Assembly (NCBI GenBank): GCA_945886995.1
Contig: CAMCZJ010000138.1
Location: 1 to 8,207, forward strand
Reading direction: 5' to 3'
DNA length: 8,207 bases
Source of the DNA: Asaia bogorensis
GTDB taxonomy: Bacteria > Pseudomonadota > Alphaproteobacteria > Acetobacterales > Acetobacteraceae
Made by a program: the position numbers and the translations under genes. Every line of letters starts with the position of its first letter. Positions within the stretch are counted from its first letter, which is position 1. Shown piece by piece: positions 1 to 5,937 of this stretch. The notes under the pieces were generated by a model that had not been told where the DNA came from, did not search any database, and was given only the letters and a program-made list of their open reading frames with translations.

Positions 1-1400
1 GGATTCATGAGCCCCTTGGGGTCTAGCGCGGCCTTGATCTGGCGCATCACCGCAAGCTCCGCACCCCCGCGCCATTCTTCCATCAAATCGGTCTTGAGCT
101 GGCCAACGCCGTGTTCCGCGCTAAAGGACCCGTCCAGATCCCGCACCACCGCATTCACGCAATCCATGATGTCGTGGCTGCGCGCCAGGAAAGCCGCCGG
201 ATCAGCGCCTTCGGGCTGCACCAGATTCACATGGATATTGCCATCGCCCATATGGCCGAAGGGCATGGGGCGGATGCCCGGGATCAGCTTGCGGCAGGCT
301 GCCGAGGCGCGTTCGATCAATTCCGGCACGCGGGAGACGGGGACCGAGACATCATTCTTCACCGAAGCGCCAGCCTTGCGCTGCGCTTCCGTATGTTCTT
401 CGCGAATGCGCCACAGCGCGGCCCGCTGCGCTTCGCTTTCGGCCAGCACGGCATCCAGCACTTCGCCGGATTCCATGGCGGGTGCCAGCACAAGTTCCGC
501 GAGGCCCCGCAAATCCGCATCTGGCCTGGTGGAGGCAAGATCAATCAGCGCGTAATGACCGGCGCGTTCCGCGAGCGGCAGGGTGACGCCAGGGATGAGC
601 TGCACGGTCAGGTCAACGCCATCACCTGACATATACTCAAAAGCCCGGATCGCACTTTCGTCATTGTCACGAAAGCGGCGAAACAGGCCAAGTGCGGCTT
701 CGGCATCGCGGACGGCGGCGAAAATCACCTCATTGGCGCGGGGGCGGGCGAAAAGCTTCAAGACGGCGGCGGTGATGATACCAAGCGTGCCTTCGGCGCC
801 CACGAAAACCTGGCGCAGCGCATAGCCGGTATTGTCTTTGCGCAAGCGCCTCAGGCCATGCCAGATGCTGCCATCGGGCAGCACCACTTCAAGCCCCAGC
901 ATCAATTCCCGCGCATTGCCATAGCGCACCGTATTATTGCCGCCGGCATTGGTGGAAAGCACGCCGCCGATCATGGCCGTGCCATCACCACCGAAACTAA
1001 GGGGGAAAAGGCAACCCGCCGCCGCGGCGGCTTCCTGCGCGGTTTTCACCACCACACCTGCTTCGGCGGTCATGGTCATGTCGACAGGGTCAAGATCACG
1101 GATGCCGCTCATGCGGGCTAGCGAGACAATCACAGCGCGCCCCGAAGCATCCGGCGTGGCGCCACCGACCATGGAGGTATTGCCCCCCTGCGGCACAATG
1201 GCGATGCCGGCGGCACTGCACAGCCTGACCGCTTCGGCCAATTCGGCGGTATTGGCGGGGCGGAGCAACGCCATGGCGCGGCCTTGATAGAGGCTCCGCC
1301 AATCGGCCAGCGCGTGGGCCAGATCAGACGGTTCGGTCAGCAGCCCGGCGGGGCCGAGCAGGCTGGCAAGCGCGGGGAGGAGTGAGGGTGAATCGGCCAT
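1..1400 (-). CDS. FAD-binding oxidoreductase, D-2-hydroxyglutarate / D-lactate dehydrogenase type (C-terminus cut by window edge)
   Basis: A flavoprotein of the FAD_binding_4 plus FAD-oxidase C-terminal family, which oxidises D-2-hydroxy acids (D-lactate, D-2-hydroxyglutarate, glycolate) and passes electrons to the respiratory chain. Reading leftward from the ATG at 1398-1400, 466 codons stay open to the edge. The FAD pyrophosphate-binding motif PQGGNTSMVGG is near residues 65-78. FGGDGTAMIGG followed by STNAGG lies near residues 135-153, and GAEGTLGIIT near residue 200. The metal/substrate motif GHMGDGNIHVN is near residues 380-390, and SAEHGVGQ near residue 433. The frame ends in LDPKGLMNP, the usual family C-terminus, so only a few codons are missing; full length should be about 470 residues, normal for the family. 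An in-frame stop lies about 36 nt upstream of the ATG, and the ribosome site is weak. It follows the MGMT-like gene on the same strand after 70 bp. The exact substrate cannot be told from the sequence; D-2-hydroxyglutarate or D-lactate are the leading guesses. Confidence 0.93.
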   Translation of the reverse strand, partial: MADSPSLLPALASLLGPAGLLTEPSDLAHALADWRSLYQGRAMALLRPANTAELAEAVRLCSAAGIAIVPQGGNTSMVGGATPDASGRAVIVSLARMSGIRDLDPVDMTMTAEAGVVVKTAQEAAAAAGCLFPLSFGGDGTAMIGGVLSTNAGGNNTVRYGNARELMLGLEVVLPDGSIWHGLRRLRKDNTGYALRQVFVGAEGTLGIITAAVLKLFARPRANEVIFAAVRDAEAALGLFRRFRDNDESAIRAFEYMSGDGVDLTVQLIPGVTLPLAERAGHYALIDLASTRPDADLRGLAELVLAPAMESGEVLDAVLAESEAQRAALWRIREEHTEAQRKAGASVKNDVSVPVSRVPELIERASAACRKLIPGIRPMPFGHMGDGNIHVNLVQPEGADPAAFLARSHDIMDCVNAVVRDLDGSFSAEHGVGQLKTDLMEEWRGGAELAVMRQIKAALDPKGLMN

Positions 1401-1470
1401 AGGCTGTTCAAACCCCGGAGCACAGCGCGGTCAAGTTCCAATCGGTTGGTGCCCTGATCCCTTCTGGCGA

Positions 1471-1968
1471 TCAGTCATTCTCAATTAGGCGGTCAGGTCG
1501 ACGCGCTTCGTAATCATAGACAGCCAATTGCTTGCCGAGCGGCGAGGCGCGGATGCCTTCTGCCAGCAGCAGCGCGGCCTGTCTTTCAACGCCGCCAGGC
1601 AGCTTGGGGTTGAGAAAGCCACCCTTGCGCAGCACGCGCCACCAGGGTGTCAGCTCCTGCGGCGGCACACCAAGCGCGCGGCGTTCCTCCGCGGCACGGG
1701 CCGACATATTGGCGAAAATGGCGGTCGAGACCGGACAAGCCACCGCCACCTGATGGCGGCGCGCGAGTGCGGCGCGGAGATCATCAAGCGTGATGACTTC
1801 GCCCAGTTTCAGCTTCCGGATGAGGGCATCCACCTCAGCCGGGCTGGAGACGACCATGGCGCCGCCCTTGGCTTCCGCATAGCCTGGCGCGCCGCGCGGA
1901 ATCATATGAACGATATGCGGCACGCGTCCGCTATTCAGGTGATCAATCGCCGATTTTTTCTTTGGCAT
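1471..1968 (-). CDS. MGMT-family / alkyltransferase-like protein lacking the acceptor cysteine
   Basis: A 165-residue protein related to the DNA-binding domain of O6-methylguanine-DNA methyltransferase. The helix-turn-helix-like part runs from about residue 45 (EVDALIRKLKLGEVITLDDLRAAL, split here by description) to LLLAEGI near 133-139. At the position of the PCHRV active site it reads TPWWRV (107-112), so the methyl-accepting cysteine is a tryptophan. The only cysteine, C78 in ACPVSTAIF, is elsewhere. Known alkyltransferase-like proteins with Trp at this site bind alkylated guanine without repairing it and can flag it for excision repair; that role here is inference. The FLNPKLPGG segment (118-126) matches a bacterial family commonly annotated as 'MGMT family protein'. 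I chose the ATG at 1966-1968 because GGAGAAGG lies just upstream; a start nine codons earlier (1995) is open but would bury that ribosome site. The C-terminal tail after residue 140 is charged and looks lineage-specific. Confidence 0.82.
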   Translation of the reverse strand: MPKKKSAIDHLNSGRVPHIVHMIPRGAPGYAEAKGGAMVVSSPAEVDALIRKLKLGEVITLDDLRAALARRHQVAVACPVSTAIFANMSARAAEERRALGVPPQELTPWWRVLRKGGFLNPKLPGGVERQAALLLAEGIRASPLGKQLAVYDYEARRPDRLIEND

Positions 1969-1996
1969 GCTGCCTTCTCCCCTGATCCTGCGCACC

Positions 1997-2013
1997 AGCG
2001 CTCACCAAGCGCT
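1997..2013. repeat. AGCGCT-N5-AGCGCT dyad in the MGMT-like leader
   Basis: Two copies of the self-complementary hexamer AGCGCT (1997-2002 and 2008-2013) lie 11 bp apart, about one helical turn. They can form a 6-bp hairpin with a 5-nt loop, or act as a two-half-site operator. The pair lies between the candidate promoter and the start codon of the MGMT-like gene. It may also be chance in GC-rich DNA. Confidence 0.35.
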
Positions 2014-2036
2014 ATCGCGGGATGGGTTGGTTGGGA

Positions 2037-2066
2037 ATAAGAGGTTTTTGTTCTGGATTTGTTCAA
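2037..2066 (-). promoter_or_regulatory. possible sigma70-type promoter for the MGMT-like gene
   Basis: On the minus strand TTGAAC (2061-2066) and TCTTAT (2037-2042) are separated by 18 bp. Each matches four of six consensus bases. The spacing and the locally A/T-rich sequence fit a promoter reading toward the MGMT-like gene, giving a leader of about 60 nt. This is a pattern match only. Confidence 0.3.
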
Positions 2067-2152
2067 TTTGGCGGCTTGCTGTTTTCGAAGCCGGATTGGC
2101 GATGATGGTGACAGCGCTTCGGGCGGGAAGTGGCTGTTTCCGCTACGCATAT

Positions 2153-2181
2153 GCCGCGCAGGCCCAACGAGCCTGCGCTGC
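2153..2181. repeat. inverted repeat upstream of the CoA-transferase gene
   Basis: GCGCAGGC (2156-2163) and its exact reverse complement GCCTGCGC (2171-2178) flank a 7-nt loop. Two further base pairs (2153-2154 with 2180-2181) form after one mismatch. It is 59 bp before the GTG start of the CoA-transferase gene and is followed at once by TTGACA (2182-2187). No T-run follows, so an operator or a leader hairpin is more likely than a terminator. Confidence 0.5.
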
Positions 2182-2239
2182 TTGACAGGGCTTCGCCGGC
2201 TGCCGAGGGTTTTTCCCCGATAAGCAAGGATGCAACACC

Positions 2240-3388
2240 GTGACCGCTGCGCTGGATGGGCTGATTGTTCTTGATCTGACGAATTTTCTCTCCGGCCCCT
2301 ATTGCACCATGTTGCTTGGAGACCTCGGCGCGGATGTCATCAAGGTGGAACGCCCAGATGGTGGCGATGATGCACGGCGCATGCCGCCCTTTGTGGATGG
2401 CCGCAGCCAGCCCTTCGCCGTCTGGAATCGCAACAAGCGCAGCATTACCGCGGATTTGAAGCAGCCCGAGGATATTGAAATGGTCCGCCAACTGGCGCTC
2501 CGCGCCGATGTGCTGGTGGAGAATTTCCGCCCCGGCACGCTGGCCAGGCTTGGGCTGGGGTGGGAGGCGCTGAGTGCCGCCAATCCGCGCCTGATTTGGT
2601 GCGCGATTTCAGGTTTTGGCCAGACCGGGCCTTGGGCGGATCATGGGGGCTTGGATATGATGGCGCAGGGCATGTCGGGCCTGATGGCCGGCAATGGACC
2701 GCCTGAGGGCGAACCCTATCGCCTGCCGATTGCCATTACTGATGTTACTGCGGGCATGTTTTCGGCGCTGTCGGTTATGGCCGCCTTGCAGGCGCGGGAG
2801 AAGACAGGGCAAGGCCAGCGCATTGATCAATCCCTTTTCGAAGCAGGCGTGGCGCTTGGCGTTTATGAAGCGGCGCATGTGTTTGCCCATGGCACGCGCC
2901 CTTCGCGGCTTGGGCAATTGCATCGCGGGTCGGCGCCCTATCGCGTGTTTCAAACCGCCGATGGGTACATCACGCTGGGGGCATCGAAGGAGAAGTTCTG
3001 GCAGGCGCTATGTGGCATTATCGGCCGGCCGGAATTGGCCAATGATCCACGCTTCAAGACCAATGCGGATCGTGTGGCGAATAACGCAGCGCTGATCACG
3101 ATTTTGCAGGATATTCTGGCGACGCGCCCAAGCGCCGAATGGCTGGCAGCATTCGGCCAGGCGGGCATTCCTTCGGAAGCTGTGCTTTCTTATGACGAAG
3201 CGCTGGCGCACCCGCAGGGGCAGGCGCGTGGCCTGGCGCAGGTTTTTGAAGACCCTGAGCGCGGACCGATCCAGCATTTGGCCCCACCCCTGCGGTTGGA
3301 AGGCACGCCAGCGCACATCACCCGCCGCGCGCCCGATTTGGGCGAGCATAATGCGGAAATCAGGGCATGGTTGGCGCAAAAAGCTTGA
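2240..3388 (+). CDS. CaiB/BaiF family (family III) CoA-transferase
   Basis: A 382-residue cytoplasmic enzyme that moves CoA between carboxylic acids, of the formyl-CoA transferase / CaiB / BaiF / alpha-methylacyl-CoA racemase superfamily. The N-terminus has the family signature VLDLTNFLSGPYCTMLLGDL (residues 10-29), then GADVIKVERP (30-39), NRNKRSITADLK (63-74) and ADVLVENFRPG (89-99). D139, in GGLDMMAQGMSGLM (136-149), aligns with the catalytic aspartate that forms the acyl-enzyme anhydride (Asp169 in formyl-CoA transferase). Length is typical. The start is GTG at 2240, chosen because AAGGA lies nine bases upstream at 2226-2230; an ATG at 2230 is out of frame. No partner acyl-CoA dehydrogenase or lyase lies beside it, so the acid it handles is unknown. 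It stands alone, divergent from the MGMT-like gene and followed by the cold-shock gene about 150 bp later. Confidence 0.94.
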   Translation: MTAALDGLIVLDLTNFLSGPYCTMLLGDLGADVIKVERPDGGDDARRMPPFVDGRSQPFAVWNRNKRSITADLKQPEDIEMVRQLALRADVLVENFRPGTLARLGLGWEALSAANPRLIWCAISGFGQTGPWADHGGLDMMAQGMSGLMAGNGPPEGEPYRLPIAITDVTAGMFSALSVMAALQAREKTGQGQRIDQSLFEAGVALGVYEAAHVFAHGTRPSRLGQLHRGSAPYRVFQTADGYITLGASKEKFWQALCGIIGRPELANDPRFKTNADRVANNAALITILQDILATRPSAEWLAAFGQAGIPSEAVLSYDEALAHPQGQARGLAQVFEDPERGPIQHLAPPLRLEGTPAHITRRAPDLGEHNAEIRAWLAQKA

Positions 3389-3538
3389 CGCCGCCCGGGC
3401 GAAAATTGTCTGATTTCGACGGGATTTTCGTGCCGTGCCTTACCGAGTTGTCGGTGTTTCGACCTCTATCGGGCCCGTCCGGGAAAACCGGAAAAAGGTG
3501 GTGGGATTTCCGCTGCCATAACAAAAGGGGCTCACGTT
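3389..3538 (+). promoter_or_regulatory. leader region of the cold-shock gene
   Basis: These 150 bp separate the CoA-transferase stop from the cold-shock ATG. They contain a small hairpin (TCCGG-GAAAA-CCGGA, 3478-3492) and the ribosome site AAAAGGGG (3523-3530). Long structured 5' leaders that change fold with temperature are known for cspA-type mRNAs; whether this one does so is inference. TTGACG at 3385-3390 overlaps the upstream stop codon and is a possible -35 box, but no good -10 box follows at the right spacing. Confidence 0.35.
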
Positions 3539-3742
3539 ATGCCGAACGGCACTGTGAAATGGTTCAATGCGACTAAAGGCTTTGGCTTCATCCTGCCCGA
3601 TGATGGCGGCAAGGATGTTTTTGTGCATATCACCGCCGTACAGCAGGCGGGGCTGCAAGGTCTCAAGGAAAGCCAGAAGGTTAGCTTTGAAGTGGCGAGC
3701 GAACGCGGCAAGCCCGCGGCGATCAATCTGAAGCCGCTATAA
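3539..3742 (+). CDS. CspA-family cold-shock protein
   Basis: A 67-residue single-domain cold-shock protein that binds single-stranded RNA and DNA and melts mRNA structure, acting in the cytoplasm as an RNA chaperone. The opening GTVKWFNATKGFGFI (4-18) contains the RNP1 motif KGFGFI, and DVFVHI (26-31) is RNP2, with the exposed aromatics W8, F15, F17, F28 and H30 expected for nucleic-acid contact. The end of the domain, GKPAAINLKPL, is the usual last strand. Length matches bacterial Csp proteins. The ATG is preceded by AAAAGGGG with eight bases between. It is a stand-alone gene on the plus strand, converging on the DUF3830 gene with only 31 bp between the two stops. Cold induction cannot be judged from the sequence; many alphaproteobacterial paralogues are constitutive or stationary-phase genes. 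Confidence 0.96.
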   Translation: MPNGTVKWFNATKGFGFILPDDGGKDVFVHITAVQQAGLQGLKESQKVSFEVASERGKPAAINLKPL

Positions 3743-3773
3743 ACCTAACCGCGCTGCGTAGCCGGGGCCCGCG

Positions 3774-4187
3774 TCAGCCCGCGCGGAAGGTGATGGGCTT
3801 TGCCCCTTCCCACAGCACCGCGCGGCCAGTTTTGGCCAAGCGGTCCAGGCCTTCCCGAATGGTGAGGAAGTGGTTGCCGGCCAATTGGCCCGCCTTGCTG
3901 GCGAAGCAGGTGGGGCCATAGGCGACCAGGATTTCCGTTTCACTCATCGAACCGGGATGGACAATGATCTGCCCCGGCGCGGGGTAGCTTGTCGCGTTTT
4001 CCCAGGGGATGGAAAGCTCCCGCTCACCCATCGGGATCCAGCAGGCTTCGCCGGACCAGCGCACATGAATGATGCGGTCCTGATAGGGCAGCAAAGCGCG
4101 GAAACGCGCGCAGGTCTTGGGTGCGGCGGCATCTTCAAAAAATGCCTCGAAAATTTCCCCACCAATATCAATGATGATGTCGGCCAT
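3774..4187 (-). CDS. DUF3830 family cyclophilin-like protein
   Basis: A 137-residue protein with no signal peptide that I recognise as the DUF3830 family, a group predicted to adopt a cyclophilin-like beta-barrel. No enzyme activity is established for it as far as I know. The N-terminal strand (about residues 3-18) is followed by APKTCARFRALLPY (22-35), the helix pattern shared with cyclophilin-like proteins, then RIIHVRWSGEACWIPMG (38-54), the most characteristic stretch. Later come PGQIIVHPG and EILVAYG, which look like barrel strands. I chose the ATG at 4185-4187 because AAAGGGGG lies directly upstream on the minus strand; a start nine codons earlier (4214) is open but would overrun that site. 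DUF3830 genes are often seen near amidohydrolase or transport genes. Here the neighbours, a cold-shock gene and a secreted-protein gene, give no functional hint. Confidence 0.8.
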   Translation of the reverse strand: MADIIIDIGGEIFEAFFEDAAAPKTCARFRALLPYQDRIIHVRWSGEACWIPMGERELSIPWENATSYPAPGQIIVHPGSMSETEILVAYGPTCFASKAGQLAGNHFLTIREGLDRLAKTGRAVLWEGAKPITFRAG

Positions 4188-4305
4188 GGCTGCCCCCTTT
4201 CTACCGGCGCCCATATGGCGCCTTATGTCGGCGGGTTACGCGACCGCGCCGCGCTTGCCAAGCCCAGTGCCGCCGCCAGCCTGGCCGATGATCTCAGGTT
4301 CAGTA

Positions 4306-4334
4306 TTGAAGCTTTAAGCTTTCTTCCGTATTTG
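4306..4334 (+). promoter_or_regulatory. weak candidate promoter for the exported-protein gene
   Basis: TTGAAG (4306-4311) and TATTTG (4329-4334) are separated by exactly 17 bp. The -35 box matches four of six bases and the -10 box three of six. The spacer holds two AAGCTT hexamers (4309-4314, overlapping the -35 end, and 4316-4321). Placement about 40 bp before the start codon of the downstream gene is sensible, but the match is poor. Confidence 0.25.
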
Positions 4335-4372
4335 CCGGGGCCCCACATCAGCCTGACAATCAGGAGCATGAG

Positions 4373-4876
4373 ATGCGCAAAATCGCCCCCCTTGCTTTAG
4401 CGCTTATCTGCGCGATGGCCGTGCCTGTTCTGGCACAGCAGAAATCCCCCGCGCGGCAGGTCACGCCTGATGTGGCAGCGCAGCCGCGTTATGCCACTGT
4501 CAATCTGCGCGTAGATTTCGCGCCCGACCCCCATGAAACGCGCGTAGAAGCGGGCGGAGAACGCGAAGTGCAAGGGCTTGGTACTGACTGCTCTGGCTGG
4601 ATTGACTATGCCCGACCCGATGTTGATTTGAACTATCAGGCTGGCAGCTTGCCGCTTTACATTTCCGTGGTGGCGCAGGCTGACACAACATTGATCATCA
4701 ATGATCCATCCGGGCGCTGGCTCTGCAATGATGATATGGAGGGGCTGAACCCCGGCATTGTCATCCAGCGCCCCGCAAGCGGGAATTACAATATTTGGAT
4801 CGGCACCGTGGATCGCGGTGCCGCGCAACCCGCGACGCTCCGCATTTCCGAAATGCCACCAAGCCGGCGGAAATGA
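4373..4876 (+). CDS. small exported protein with PPC-like beta-sandwich region
   Basis: A 167-residue protein with a clear Sec signal peptide: MRK, a hydrophobic core to about residue 18, and likely cleavage after VLA (19-21). The mature part has two regions. Residues 22-65 are polar and unrecognised. Residues 66-160 resemble the pre-peptidase C-terminal type of beta-sandwich seen in alphaproteobacterial exported proteins that are often loosely labelled 'peptidase S1'. The markers are DVDLNYQAGSLPL (83-95), ADTTLIINDPSGRW (103-116), CNDD (118-121), GLNPGIVI (124-131) and SGNYNIWIGT (136-145). No protease catalytic residues are present. C73 and C118 are the only mature cysteines and could form a disulfide in the periplasm. 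The acidic NDPSG and CNDD loops could bind a cation; that is a guess. The start is supported by AGGAG six bases upstream of the ATG. Function unknown. Confidence 0.8.
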   Translation: MRKIAPLALALICAMAVPVLAQQKSPARQVTPDVAAQPRYATVNLRVDFAPDPHETRVEAGGEREVQGLGTDCSGWIDYARPDVDLNYQAGSLPLYISVVAQADTTLIINDPSGRWLCNDDMEGLNPGIVIQRPASGNYNIWIGTVDRGAAQPATLRISEMPPSRRK

Positions 4877-4878
4877 TC

Positions 4879-4916
4879 CGTCGGCCATTGAGGTGAGGGG
4901 CAATCTGCCCCCGACG
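4879..4916. terminator. compound hairpin in convergent gap, candidate bidirectional terminator
   Basis: The outer arms CGTCGG (4879-4884) and CCGACG (4911-4916) are exact reverse complements. Inside them GGGCA (4898-4902) pairs with TGCCC (4906-4910) around a 3-nt loop. The structure fills almost the whole 41-bp gap between the stop of the exported-protein gene and the stop of the solute-binding protein gene. There is no T-tract on either strand, so intrinsic termination is uncertain; it may instead protect 3' ends or block read-through with Rho. Confidence 0.5.
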
Positions 4917-4917
4917 C

Positions 4918-5907
4918 CTATTCCTTCGCTACATTCGCCTCAGCCGCGATGCGCGCCCAGAGTTCCAATTCGCGCCGATTGAATGCGCCAAGTTCTTCCG
5001 GCGTGCTGGTGGTGGAAACAATGCCAAGCGCGCCGATATGGCGCTTGGCTTCCTCGCTTTGGCCGATGGCGACCATTTCACGGTTTAGCCGCGCGATGAT
5101 GGCGGGCGGTGTGCGCGCCGGCATCCAAGACCCGTTCCAGGAAGCGAAATCAAAGCCGGGCAGCCCTGATTCGGCGACGGTTGGCACATCGGGCAGCGTT
5201 TCCACGCGACGCGCCGTGGTGACGGCAAGGGCGCGGATGGTACCGGCGCGCAAATGTTCCACCGCCGGCCCCAGATCCGTCACCAAGAAATGGAGCCGCC
5301 CACCGAGAAGATCCGCCATGGCCTGTGGTGTACCGCGATAGGCGATTTGCTCGGCCCTGAAGCCGGCCGCCTGGCTCAACAGGTGTGTGCCGGCAAGCCC
5401 GCCTGCATTGCCAATGCCGTAATTCAGTGCGCCGGGATTGGCGCGGGCATGGGCGATGAAGCCTTGTAGATCGCGCGCGGGAAAATCAGCGCGCACCAGG
5501 ACGCCAAGCGGGTTGGTACTGATCAAAGAAAGCGGGGCAAAATCACGCAACGGATCATAGCCCGGTTCGCGCATCAGATTCGGATTCGCCGCATGGGTCG
5601 AAACTGAACCGAAAAAGATTGTGTAGCCATCGGGGGCCGCGCGGGCGGCGGCGCGTGCGCCGATGGCGCCATTGGCACCGCCGATATTCTCGATGACGAA
5701 ATTCTGTCCGAAGATGCGGCCCAGACGCTCCCCATAAAATCGCGCCAGGCTATCGGTGCCGCTGCCCGCTGGAAACGCCGCAATGATGCGCACCGGACGG
5801 TTGGGCCAATTCGCTTCCTGCGCGCGTGTGGCGCTTGGTGTGTAGGCGGCAATGCCGGCGCCGAGGGCCAATAGGGAACGGCGGGATAGAGTGGTTTCGG
5901 GTTTCAT
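4918..5907 (-). CDS. tripartite tricarboxylate transporter substrate-binding protein (TctC/Bug family)
   Basis: A 329-residue periplasmic binding protein of the Bug/TctC family, which captures carboxylates and related small organics. The N-terminus has a twin-arginine-type signal, SRRSLLALGAG (residues 8-18), with likely cleavage after TRA near residue 29. Mature features are the family's opening WPNRPVRIIAAFPAGSGTD (34-52), whose GSGTD loop contacts ligand carboxylate in solved relatives, then VIENIGGANGAIGA and PDGYTIFFGSVSTHAANP, and later LPDVPTVAESG and the C-terminal RLNREMVAI helix. The ATG at 5905-5907 has a strong GGAGG eight bases upstream. No membrane partner genes (TctA, TctB) lie nearby; such orphan Bug genes are common, especially in Burkholderiales and Acetobacteraceae. 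It begins 30 bp after the Baeyer-Villiger monooxygenase stop, suggesting one transcript and a ligand linked to that enzyme's substrate or product. Confidence 0.95.
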   Translation of the reverse strand: MKPETTLSRRSLLALGAGIAAYTPSATRAQEANWPNRPVRIIAAFPAGSGTDSLARFYGERLGRIFGQNFVIENIGGANGAIGARAAARAAPDGYTIFFGSVSTHAANPNLMREPGYDPLRDFAPLSLISTNPLGVLVRADFPARDLQGFIAHARANPGALNYGIGNAGGLAGTHLLSQAAGFRAEQIAYRGTPQAMADLLGGRLHFLVTDLGPAVEHLRAGTIRALAVTTARRVETLPDVPTVAESGLPGFDFASWNGSWMPARTPPAIIARLNREMVAIGQSEEAKRHIGALGIVSTTSTPEELGAFNRRELELWARIAAEANVAKE

Positions 5908-5937
5908 TCGCTTTTCCTCCCTTTCTCAAGCAACATT

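Noticed and set aside
111..629. Open frame of 172 codons on the plus strand
   Set aside because: It lies antisense within the FAD oxidase, whose frame carries all the family motifs; the His- and Arg-rich product is typical of an antisense shadow in GC-rich DNA.
1454..1474. CTGATC/GATCAG inverted repeat at the stop codon of the MGMT-like gene as a terminator
   Set aside because: The 6-bp stem has a 9-nt loop, overlaps the stop codon and lacks a T-run, so it is too weak to call.
2063..2491. Open frame of 142 codons on the minus strand over the CoA-transferase start
   Set aside because: It runs antisense to the conserved N-terminus of the CoA-transferase and has no supporting motif.
3767..3783. 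GCCCGCG repeated on both sides of TCA in the csp/DUF3830 convergent gap
   Set aside because: It is a 7-bp direct repeat in GC-rich DNA with no stem and no T-tract; not a terminator and probably chance.
4409..4411. Cysteine 13 of the exported protein as a lipoprotein lipobox
   Set aside because: The preceding residues A-L-I do not fit the lipobox, and the residues around VLA-QQ give a normal signal peptidase I site.
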